Position numbers and translations under genes: made by a program. The notes below the pieces were generated by a model, which did no database searches, was not told the origin of the DNA, and worked only from the letters and a program-made list of their open reading frames with translations. DNA of 64,000 nt from assembly GCA_029844215.1 (NCBI GenBank), contig CM056728.1, positions 6,722,001 to 6,786,000 of the forward strand, in the 5' to 3' direction. Shown here piece after piece: positions 23,265 through 32,924 of this stretch (positions within the stretch are counted from its first letter, which is position 1; the number at the start of each line of letters is the position of its first letter). The DNA comes from Przewalskia tangutica. Taxonomy: Eukaryota; Streptophyta; Magnoliopsida; Solanales; Solanaceae.

Positions 23265-23660
23265 CAAGCGCCGAGGGACTAACCATCATATTCTCAATCG
23301 GTTTTGCACCAGGAGCCGTTGCACCAGGTGCTAAAGCATGGGTGTTTTGTATCCATTGAGCAAAAACGGGTTGTAATTGTATAGCGGTATCTGAAAACAT
23401 ATCTTGAGGATGCCCTAAAGCGCTCATGATATCATTATGAATATATAAACCAAAACTGTGAAAGCCTAGAAATATACATGCCAGTTGATATGGGATATGA
23501 TTGCATCACGATGCCTAAGGACACGAATAGATCGTTGTACCGAGTAGTTGGATCATAATCTCTTACCATGAAAATGGTTGCATGCGCGACAACACCAACT
23601 ATGAGAAATCCACCAATCCCATCACTCTGCCTCAGTGCCTCTACCTCAAGTGATACAAAG
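23265..23660 (-). pseudogene. psaA: Fragment of plastid psaA (photosystem I core), frameshifted
   Basis: On the minus strand two frames give PsaA sequence: 'VVAHATIFMVRDYDPTTRYN' at about 23590-23530, then, after shifts around 23500, 'FGLYIHNDIMSALG', 'DMFSDTAIQLQPVFAQWIQ' and 'NTHALAPGATAPGA' down to about 23290. This is an internal lumenal-loop and membrane part of PsaA, about 125 residues of a protein of about 750. It is the last organellar piece; at about 23686 nuclear sequence (gene X intron) begins directly. Confidence 0.88.
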
Positions 23661-23690
23661 TTTTTGGCAAAAAAACCCATGAATGTTGTT

Positions 23691-25671
23691 CTTTGATTTT
23701 ATTGATCCCAAGTGATACAAAGTTTTTGTCTTTTGGGAATTTGGAGTTTCAATTTTATTTTGCTGAGAAATTTACCTTTTTGTCTTTGATTTTAGGTATT
23801 CCAAGAAGAAGTTATGGAACTATGATTATATCATGTAGTACTTTGCAGGTTTGTTACCATCTGGACTCTTCATTAGTACCTCAACCTGTATATATTGTTT
23901 AAGTTGTAGGTTTTATGTGAATGAAAGCAACTGTGTTTTGTACTTGGAAAAGTTACCAGCAGAAGAATCCGTCTAACTTGAACAAATGCTTCAGCAATCT
24001 TTTCTAATTTTGAAAAATCAGTGTCTATGCTATATGAATTGAACTATGTGGAATTGATATCTGATGTTATCAAGCAATATACAATGTTGCTGATGAAGTT
24101 CTTCCAATAGGTTGAACTATAAGTTAATACCACACATTGGATAGAATTTCTTTAGCAACTATGTTATTGACTTGATACCTGATTATAGCCTTCTTTGAAA
24201 ACTATTATCTTCATGTATTCTGTAGATGGTCCTGTATTTCTTTGTGCAGTAGGTTGTTACTCACTATTGTAGATCACATTGCAGTGTCAATCAAGTTCCC
24301 TAACCTTCAATGTTTTAAATTTTAGGTTTGGCATCTGCATCTTGTATGCATTAAGTATCCTTCTTGCAGTTGACATATCCTGAAATGATGTAAACTTACC
24401 TGCAAAATTAACAATCAACTTAGTGAAAATTTTTGTTAGCTTATTTCTGTACACATGGACAAACCATATGAGTTCCTTCTTTCTCCATTCTTGATCATGT
24501 TAACCTCCATGCTGATTTGCCATGGAACCTTCCATTCTTCATCTACCACCTTCTTCATGATAAGTGAATAAGTTTCTACTATAAGAGGTAGAAACTAATT
24601 TGATACACAGTATGCAAATCCCTCCAGAATAGATTTAGCTTCTGCACTAATGCATAATGAATTAGGAATCATATTAGCCCATACATAAACCAGGTCCCCT
24701 GCATTGTTTTTAACACAGAAAGCTAATGAACATTGCCCAGTAAGAACTAGTCTCCCCGAATAGCGCACGGTGGCACATAGGTAGATGTGTTCTTGTTGTT
24801 GCTTAGCTATATTATTGCTCTCTTGATTGGCTGTAGTCTAACCTTGATTTGGTAATTCAAATTTTACTGATTAAATAAAAACTTCAAATTTACTTCCTGC
24901 AAGTAGAAAAGTGGAGAACACAGGAAACTGAAATAGTTCTTTTTTTTTTCTTGCATAGCGAAGGCGAATTGAAACTTGGGGCTGAACTTTTTTTCTGTAG
25001 TAGTTGATGTCATTGTAAACCCAACTCCTTAATGGATTATGTTCCGATGATACTGGAATATGCTCATTACTCTGAGACTCTGACTGTAATTCTTTTGCTT
25101 TTGTCTTTGTATTTCAGGTTGAAGCTGAAGAACAGCCTGAGATATCTGAGCAGCTAGCACTCTGTTTCTGCTGTTCCTTACTTTGTCTTCTTCAAGGTAA
25201 CTCATATGGAATTTTGCTTTCCTTGTCCACGTACTGTTTCTGTCAGTAAACCTACGTCTCTTGCTGAATATATGGGGGAAGGAATGTCTCACCCTCTTCT
25301 TATGTGAGTTCTACCTGCACTTTACTCAGCTTGATTATGACTCCCCATAATGGATACGCTACAGCTGATACAACTATTGCACTGCATAGTAACTTGCTTC
25401 ATACTCAGTAGCACTAAAATCTCTTTTCCTGTATTTTAACAGTTCATTTTTCCTTTGCAGAGGTTGCTTCTCAGTTAGGCTATGATACATTGGATGCAGT
25501 GACCACAGAGGATATGGTTTTGGAGGTAAAAGAAAATTCTCCATGAAGTGGGAGAATATATATCTATTTTATTTGATTTGCTAATTGACCATGTAAGCTT
25601 TCTTTTTATTGTGATTTTAGACTCCGAAGGAGATAGAGAGATTGATGAGATCAAAGAAGTTGATGGAATAA
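23691..25671 (+). pseudogene. Gene X, exons 2-5 (first exon lost to the organellar block)
   Basis: I do not recognise the family. Three coding exons join in phase by GT-AG introns: 23796-23848 (53 nt), 25118-25196 (79 nt), 25461-25525 (65 nt), and a last exon from 25621 to a TAA at 25669-25671 (51 nt). The encoded part starts IPRRSYGTMIIS, has a cysteine/leucine-rich stretch 'LALCFCCSLLCLLQ' that could be membrane-seeking or lipidated, and ends KEIERLMRSKKLME. Exon 2 and its flanking introns (23691-24066) are duplicated at 52295-52670, where the missing first exon is still present. With that exon the sum is 273 nt, 90 codons plus stop, with all phases matching. Here the start is gone, so I call it a broken copy. 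Confidence 0.6.
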
Positions 25672-26938
25672 GCTGCCAGGCCATTGTAGTTTCAATCACC
25701 ACGAATACCAATTATTTTGGCCAGTTCTTATCAACATTGTTCATTGGTGATTTCTTTTAATCGCATCCTTCTAATTAACTGGACTTTGAATTTGTATGCC
25801 TTGATGTATTTAGAAAACATTATTCTTGAAGTCCCATACCTCTTGCTAGGCTTGCTCTTTTAGATGATGGCAACTCAAGGCAACCAAACTATCAAGTCAC
25901 ATCGTCCTTACATTCATCACATAATTTCAATTTCTATCAATGTTGGTGATGATACATTAGTTGCATCTAACATTGTGGTATCTTGAATCTTTAAGTAGTG
26001 AGTTTGCACACCTACTATAAGATAATTCTTTTAAACCTGGTGAACTAAATGCACCATTACCTGTAGATGTTCATGTATTATGAATTATGATCCAATGTTT
26101 AGTACCAATATTCTCAAGATTGGCACATCAGAATTTCTATCAGCTTATCCTTCTAATAATATATTATATGGATTATCCTTCCTCTAATCCTCAGAGTGTG
26201 CATACTCAGTTTGGTGGATTTTAGAGTTCAATAGGTCATTCTATACTTTTAGGTCACTTTTCTCTTTATTTCACTGTCAAGTGCATGCTTCTAACTTAAA
26301 GCTGTTATTTCTCCTTTTGTGAATGGTAGAGATGTCTCTTTTAATTCTCTTTCTGGGGACATACGACCAAAAAGATCAGGTTTATTCATGTAAGTACACT
26401 CCTTTCCAATAATTTCTTTAGAAAATAAAAGAATAACAAGTGTGGCATATTTTAAGAGTCGCACCATATTAGCCTAGTAATAGAGCCGCAACATATGTGT
26501 GAGTATGCAATAGATTTGAATTCTTCGTAGCTCGATAGAATTTTGACTTGTAAATTGTAGGTGTTCGTTCAAGAGTTTATGGAAGTAAGATTGTCACCTC
26601 CGTCTAATATGTGCGTCCTCCACCTGTACTTTATCTTCCTCGTCCTTGATGCACCTCACGTGATTCAAGTCACGGGTCCTCCTCTCACTCGCCTTAGCTA
26701 GTCTCTACAAGGACATAGAGATATAGAAGGACAGAGAGAAACGACCTACCTGGGTTATGGACGTCGGTGGATGGAGTCCCGGCGTTGGGGCGACAGTGAG
26801 AAATGGGGAGGGGTATTAGCCGTTAGTGATAACAAATAGAGAAAGAGAGTGTAAGAGGAGAGAGAAAGTTACATCGTTATTCCACCCCGTCCTAGGCCTC
26901 GAGGAGTGGTGAGCAGCACGAAACTTGTTTCAATCAAA
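24067..26938. other. Gene X introns and downstream non-coding DNA
   Basis: Apart from the small gene X exons I see only A/T-rich intron-like DNA up to 25671, and then about 1.3 kb of 3' flank. Bases 26560-26938 change to a more GC-rich, purine-rich stretch without a reading frame. No repeat or RNA gene recognised. Confidence 0.5.
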
Positions 26939-27180
26939 CACTACAAGAAAAGGATCCTACGGTGACGGGTAAAAAATGTCACACAATGTCACAAAAGGAT
27001 GACGGGTATTACCCGTCACACAAAAGTCACAGATCTTGTGACGATTTTAACTCGTCACACAAAAGTTACACTGTATGTGATGATTTTTACCCATCACACA
27101 ATTATCGTTCAATTTTTTGTTTAAAATTTCACTACATGTGACGGTTTTTACCCGTCACACTGAATTTCTATTAAAAAATT
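26939..27180 (+). mobile_element. Terminal region of a CACTA (En/Spm-type) transposon
   Basis: Begins CACTACAAGAAAA, the diagnostic CACTA terminus. It is followed by repeated subterminal motifs of the type GTGACGGGTAAAA / TTTACCCGTCACAC in both orientations, at about 26965, 27000-27025, 27045-27060, 27080-27105 and 27140-27165. No matching TTTTCTTGTAGTG end occurs before the LINE at 27795, and no transposase is seen. The element is truncated or its other end has been overwritten. 27181-27794 is A/T-rich DNA with no gene recognised and may be its interior. Confidence 0.8.
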
Positions 27181-27817
27181 GGAATTTAATTTTAATATTG
27201 CAAATTGAAATTACAACAATGAAATTGACTTATAATTTAAATAACACTAGAAATATATATTAAATAGCTAGAATATGTACAAAGTGTTCCCAAATGAATA
27301 TAAGCATTCAAAGTGTTACTAAAGTGTTAAATTAAAAACTATAACATTGTTAATGAACTATCTTATATATCAATCTAAATAGTTCACCTATCAGCTTTAT
27401 CAACTTCTGTCTTGGCAAGTATCTTTGAAAAATGTAATCCCCACTCTACACGACGTTTGTCATAAAACTATAAACCACAAAAAGAAAATAATTAGTAATG
27501 TTTGAAATGATGTAATAATTAACATGATTAATGATCTATCATTTAAATATAGAAGAAATTACATTATTTGTCATAAAAGTTGAATCTAGCATCAACTCTT
27601 TCATAAAGTTAAATTAGCAATTAGTGTCACAACATATATTAACTGCAACAACTATATATATTAGGGGCAGAGGAAAGCATATTTTTCACGATATGTTTAT
27701 ATTTTTACCAATGGATATAGCAAAAGTGCTTTTGAGGTACGTGCAAGGATTGTATAACAATTAGAATGACTGCAATTTTTAACAGTTTAACTAGTTAACT
27801 GCAGGAATGAGATAAAG

Positions 27818-28268
27818 ACATTGTGCTGGAAGATCTGGAGAAATCCGAAAGGTACCGAGATTTTGGATACTGTAGAAGTATTAAGGTTGATGAGGTTAAG
27901 GGTGATGTCCGTATGATGCGCAAGGGACGAGTGACTGGGCCTGACGAGATCACCGTTGAATTTTGGAAGAGCACAAGTAGGGCATGTTTGGAGTGGCTGA
28001 CTGAGTTGTTTAATGTCATTTTTAAGGCGATAAGAATGTCCGAAGAATGGAGGTGGAGTACAATGATTCCTCTGTATAAGAACAAAGGTGACATCCAGAG
28101 TTGCAACAACTATAGGGGTATCAAGCTGCTAAGCCACACTATGAAAGTTTGGGAAATGAACGTGGAGATGAGGGTAAGAAGAGACGTGTCTATCTTTGAG
28201 AACTAGTTTGGATTCATGTCGGGATATTAGACTACAGAAGTCATTCATCTTATTAGGAGGTTGGTAGA
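27818..28268 (+). pseudogene. LINE reverse transcriptase, N-side fragment
   Basis: An open frame to a stop at 28204-28206, then related sequence in the same direction up to the solo LTR insertion site. Contains the conserved 'TGPDEIT' and 'NNYRGIKLL' blocks of LINE reverse transcriptases (fingers domain). Confidence 0.8.
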
Positions 28269-28273
28269 GCAGT

Positions 28274-29124
28274 TGTCACGACCCGACCCGACGGGCCGCG
28301 ACTAAGCGTCCTAATTGGACGTCCTTGCTGACCTGTCACTCTTAATTTATCTAATACATAAATTTATAGAAATTTCAGCAGCACAACGCTGTTTTACAAC
28401 ATATCCCTAAAATGGGCGAGCCGACCAGGTTGCCAAAACAACAACAAAACAACAGTCATAATAGGCTAGCCGACTAGGCTGCCAAAACAACAACAAAACA
28501 ACAGTCATAATAGGCTAGCCGACTAGGCTGCCACCAACCAACATCACGTGCATAAAGGCATAATCAAAATAAGCAAGCCGGCAAGACTGCCACTAGATAA
28601 CAACATCAAAACCCAAAACAAGGTACAAACGTCCAACCCACAACTGCCTACAGACCTTTAAGAGTGCAATACTGACATATGACGGGACAGGACTCCGTCG
28701 TGCCCAAAATATGCATAAGTCTGAAAGATAAAGGTCTGTACCAAAATAGCTGGCTCCGGAACAAAGGAGCTCTCCAACTGTTGTACAGAAATCCTAGATT
28801 GGAGGGTCACCTATCTGAACACCTGAACCTGCGGGCATGAACGCAGCCCGAGAAAGGGGTCGATTTAAATAATGTACTGAGTATGTAAAACATAAAATAC
28901 TGAAAACTGATTAACAACTGTACCAAGTAAAACAGAGAGTCATCAAATTTCATAAATCTGAGAATCATATATGAAAATCATATCATGTATACTGAATCAT
29001 AAATCATCATGCTCATGTTTGTATATAAAAGCAGATAACATGTCTCGGCCTACATGGAGGACTCGATGGAATATGTATCTGCACAGAACGTGTCTCGCCT
29101 CTACAGGAGGAACTAGATGTAATC

Positions 29125-29173
<49 letters not shown>

Positions 29174-31207
29174 GGCTCTCTAGTGAGGGACTCGATGAAT
29201 GATGCATGGCTGCGCACGAACATGACCTGGCCCGGGACTCAGTGGAGTGAAATATTAACACTTAGCACGAGTAGATATCATGAGCAAATGTATGCAATTA
29301 AAATCATTATGTGACTCTCAATAAAATCATTACCATAAACTCTGTTACTGAAATCATAATCACTAGTAAATAATCATTTCTAAAACTGAATTGGTAGGAG
29401 TTAAGTACGTCCGCCGTACTTTCATAAAAAAAAAATCATGCCAAAGAAAGAAGGAAAGGTCTCACATACCTCTTAGGCGAACTAATCAACTCGATATTAA
29501 GGTATTCCTCGTCTAGTACTTCAACCTATAATAAGGAATAACACGCTCGTCAATTCTATGATTTCTAATGTAAGTTATATGATTAAATGCTCCCTTATTC
29601 TTGTAAAAATTTGGGCAGTATTTCCTTTGTTTATGTGCGTATCCACAATTTTACCAATAATTCAAATCAACCAACAATTCAACTCCAACTAACAATCCAA
29701 TTCAAACCAACAATCCAACCAACCAATCAATAGTCATTACTTAGGAGTATGACCATAATAACCCATATACTTGGCACATACCATCTATACAACCTTTCTT
29801 CTCACCTTTATGGAATTTAATCCCAACAACGATTTAGGTGATTAAACCACTTATCTGTCATATTCCACCAACTCTTAATTCATAATAATAAAAGAAAGAG
29901 TCCATTAAGGCAATCCACCAAGTCTATCAATTAGTAACAAGAGTTCAAGTCTTATAGTTTGCAACATATTACTTTACTTGTACTTTTAACCTCTTTTAAA
30001 ATATGTATTGACGATTATCGCAGCGTATTTACAATTTCATAACTTATGTTATAATCTAACAAGAACGGCCCTTTAGGCGGGACAATCGTTCTCAACAATT
30101 TCATAAAGGTTAGCCCTAACATATTACAATTCTCTAATTCAACAATTTCATATCACAAGTGCATTAACATTAAGCTTTCCTTCCAATTCCCAACATGCAA
30201 TTATCGACCATAACCCAATACTTCAACTACAGCAACATGCACTTCAATTGTAACTTAAGGGAAGAATTTTTACCTCAATTAAACTACCAAAACAGTCCCT
30301 AGCCGAGCTCATCGCCTTTCGCGATACGCGGTTTCGTCGGCTTTTCTACGCTAAATGGTCGTCGTTTCAACTTCAAACCAACATGCAAACATTCTACAAT
30401 GTTAGACCAACATCCTTACGTGTTTTCTTCTCAAAACTTATCCAAAATCCGAAAAATCTTACGCTTGACTGTGGCGGCTCGATTTCCCCACTGTTTTTGG
30501 CTCTTTTCTTGCCCAACTTCACCCCTTTTTAATTCCAAATCAACATGCAACAATCTATGATGTTACTCCATCATTACTACACGATTTTCATTCACAAATT
30601 TGTTCAAAAACCTAGCCAAAACCGAGACTAAGAAGTGTTGGCTTGATTGGCCATGTTTTTGTCCCTTTTTTTAAATTTTTGCTATTGATTGTAGAAGAAT
30701 AAATCTTGTAATAGAGTTGTACAATTCTTGAGTTTGGTTATGAGGAGTGGGGTGAGTTTTCTTCTTTCTTTGGTTTGAAGAGGAGAAGGGGTTGAGTTAA
30801 AATGGGTTTTAAAATGAAATAGAAGATGAAGTGTTGATTAATAAAAAATCTGAAATTTTAACTTTTCCTTATTACATTTTGGTCCAAAACTTCTTATTAG
30901 TCTTCTTAGTTAACCATCAAGTAATAATTAAACTTATGTTCCACCTCTTCTAATCTTACTCCCGTTTCCTTTAATTCCCGGGAATTTCATAAGGTCTCGT
31001 ATTCTCATTGTCGTAACTTACATACATTGCTAATTCATAACGGGATATATATATATAAACAACTATCCTTAAAGAATTTTCCGGCGTCACATTCGTTATT
31101 ACCAAAATTATTTTGTATTAGCATGAACGAATATACTTAATTTCCAAAAATTCAAACCTTTATTCTTAACGTTCTTAATTATCGTCTTAAAAACACGAGG
31201 TGTAACA
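28274..31207 (-). mobile_element. Solo LTR (2.9 kb) with perfect target-site duplication
   Basis: Begins TGTCACGACCCG and ends GGTGTAACA on the plus strand, so read on the minus strand it is TGTTACACC…CGGGTCGTGACA, the same termini as the LTRs of elements B and C. It is flanked by GCAGT at 28269-28273 and 31208-31212. The uninterrupted target is seen in the related LINE at about 47516-47530 ('GGAGCAGTATAGGG'). No second LTR or internal region is present, so LTR-LTR recombination must have removed them. Length 2,934 bp, close to element C's 2,847-bp LTR. No gene inside. Confidence 0.92.
29127..29170. repeat. (AT)22 microsatellite inside the solo LTR
   Basis: Uninterrupted AT dinucleotide run of 44 bases. 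Likely length-variable between individuals. Confidence 0.95.
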
Positions 31208-31212
31208 GCAGT

Positions 31213-32290
31213 ATAGAGAGAGGAAGAGAGACTTTTACATATAGTTTTTATCGACCTCGAGATGACATACAACAAAGTCCCTATGTAGGTTCTATGGAAA
31301 TGTTTGAAGGTTAGAGGTGTACCTATAGAGTACACTAGGACGATCAAGGATGTGTATGATGGAGCCAAAACCAGGGTACGGACAGGAGGAGAAGACTCAG
31401 AGTACTTTCCAGTGATGATGGAGCTGCATCAGGGATCATCTCTTAGCCTATTCTTATTTGCCTTGGTGATAGATGGACTGACGCGACAAATTCAATGGGA
31501 GGTGTCATAGTGTATGTTATTCGCAGATGACATAGTCCTAATTGATGAGACTCGTAGCGGAGTAAACGCTAAGTTGGAGGTTTGGAGATAAATTCTTGAG
31601 TCTAAAGGGTTCAGGCTGAGTAGGATTAAGACAAAATACTTGGAGTGCAAGTTCAGCAGCGAGAGCGACCACGAGACAGACGTGGAGGTGAGACTCGGTA
31701 CTTAAGTCATTCCAAATAAAGAAAGCTTTAAGTATCTCGAGTCTATTATCCAAGGGAATGTAGAGATTGATGACGATGTCACACATCGTATTTGGGCAAG
31801 GTGGATGAAATAGAGGCTTGCATCTGGAGTCTTGTGCGATAAAAATGTGCCACAAAAACTTAAAAGACAATTTCTATAGGGTGGTGGTTAGACCGACTAT
31901 GTTGTATATGACGGAGTGTTGGCTACTCAAGACTTCACACATCTAAAAGATGAAAGTTGTGGAGATGAGGATACTGAGATGGATGTTTGGACATACAAGG
32001 AGGGATATGATTGGAAATAATTATATCCGGGATAGAGTGAGAGTGGCCTCGGTGGATGATACGATGCGAGAAACGAGGTTGAGATGGTTTAGACATGTGT
32101 AGATGAGAGACACAAATGCCCCAGTGCGGAGGTGTGAGAGATTGGATATAGACGGGTTCATGAGGGGTAGAAGTAGGCTGAAGAAGTATTGAGGAGAAGT
32201 GATTAGACGAAATATATCGCAAGTGCAACTTACTGAGGACATGACCTTAGATATAAGGTTGTGGAGGACATGGATTAGTGTAGAAGGGTA
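31213..32290 (+). pseudogene. LINE reverse transcriptase, C-side fragment
   Basis: Continues the LINE after the solo LTR. Catalytic palm motif 'LFADDIVL', then sequence homologous to 47540-48600 in the second LINE, ending in the 'RRWCERL…DMTLD' type C-terminus. At least ten stops or shifts in the expected frame. The part at 31270-31320 corresponds to the block before the palm motif ('VPIEYTRTIKDVYDGAKT'). Confidence 0.8.
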
Positions 32291-32730
32291 GTAGGTAGTG
32301 GAGCGTAGTCCTACTTACACTTACATATTGGCAGTTGTAGTGTTATTATTGTAGCCCTACTTAGCCTATCATACTAGTAGACGCAAGATTGTTTTATAGT
32401 CTCATGTCCTTTGAATTCTGTTGTCCTTTCGTGTATTTTATTTGTCTTATTTAGCAGCGTTAGTTACTGTTTTTTTTCCAGAATGTTGTATCATGGATTA
32501 TTCGCTTTTGTTATTCTCATTTTCATTTTGCTTTAACTTTCTTGTTCGGGTCTGACCGTTTCTTTTGCTTTGCTTGTGCTTATGCTTATGCTTATGCTTT
32601 GTCTTGAGTTGAGAGTCTTTCGGAAACAATCTCTCTACTTACCAAGCTAGATGTAAGGTCTGTGTACACTTACCCAGACTCCACATTGTGGGACTTCACT
32701 GTGTATGATGATGTGTATGATGATGATAAT

Positions 32731-32924
32731 TAATTGAAGGTGTAAACTAAAATTAGAATTTATCAATTTTGAAGGACTAAATATGCAAATTCCTAATTTA
32801 AATAATGTCACTGGCTCTCTAATAAACTTTTCAGTTTCCACCTTCCCTCTCCATTTAGCACTTACCAGACTCTCTTCTCTACACCAACTTCTTTCGATTC
32901 CAAAAGAGAGATAACAGATCGAAG
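32731..32924 (+). promoter_or_regulatory. Short 5' flank of the PDH E1-alpha gene
   Basis: Only about 195 bp lie between the LINE tail and the ATG at 32925. The last 90 bases are pyrimidine-rich (CTCTCTTCTCTACACC), which looks like a plant 5' UTR. A/T-rich sequence at 32745-32815 could hold a TATA element (for example TTTAAATAAT near 32797), but I see no clear promoter. If the gene has a native promoter, it must be within this stretch or inside the LINE. Confidence 0.35.

Larger units (their letters stand above)
27795..32730 (+). mobile_element. RTE-type LINE, decayed, interrupted by a solo LTR
   Basis: Non-LTR retrotransposon in plus orientation, in two parts: 27795-28273 and 31213-32730. 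The first part encodes the N-side of reverse transcriptase ('GPDEITVEFWK', 'MIPLYKNKGDIQSCNNYRGI'). The second has the catalytic 'FADDIVL' palm motif (about 31519-31540), thumb-like sequence and the C-terminal 'NAPVRRCERL…GEVIRR' part. Stops and shifts occur throughout. The 5' part (endonuclease) is missing. The tail has (ATG)n-like repeats near 32705-32730, where related elements in this window have (TTG)n. Its 3' end lies less than 200 bp from the start codon of the PDH gene. Confidence 0.85.

Noticed and set aside
23435..23680. A new small membrane protein on the minus strand
   Set aside because: It is the frameshifted psaA fragment; the sequence VRDYDPTTRYN is PsaA.
29013..29261. Open frames over the AT microsatellite
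   Set aside because: Consist largely of Ile-Tyr codons from the AT run inside the solo LTR.
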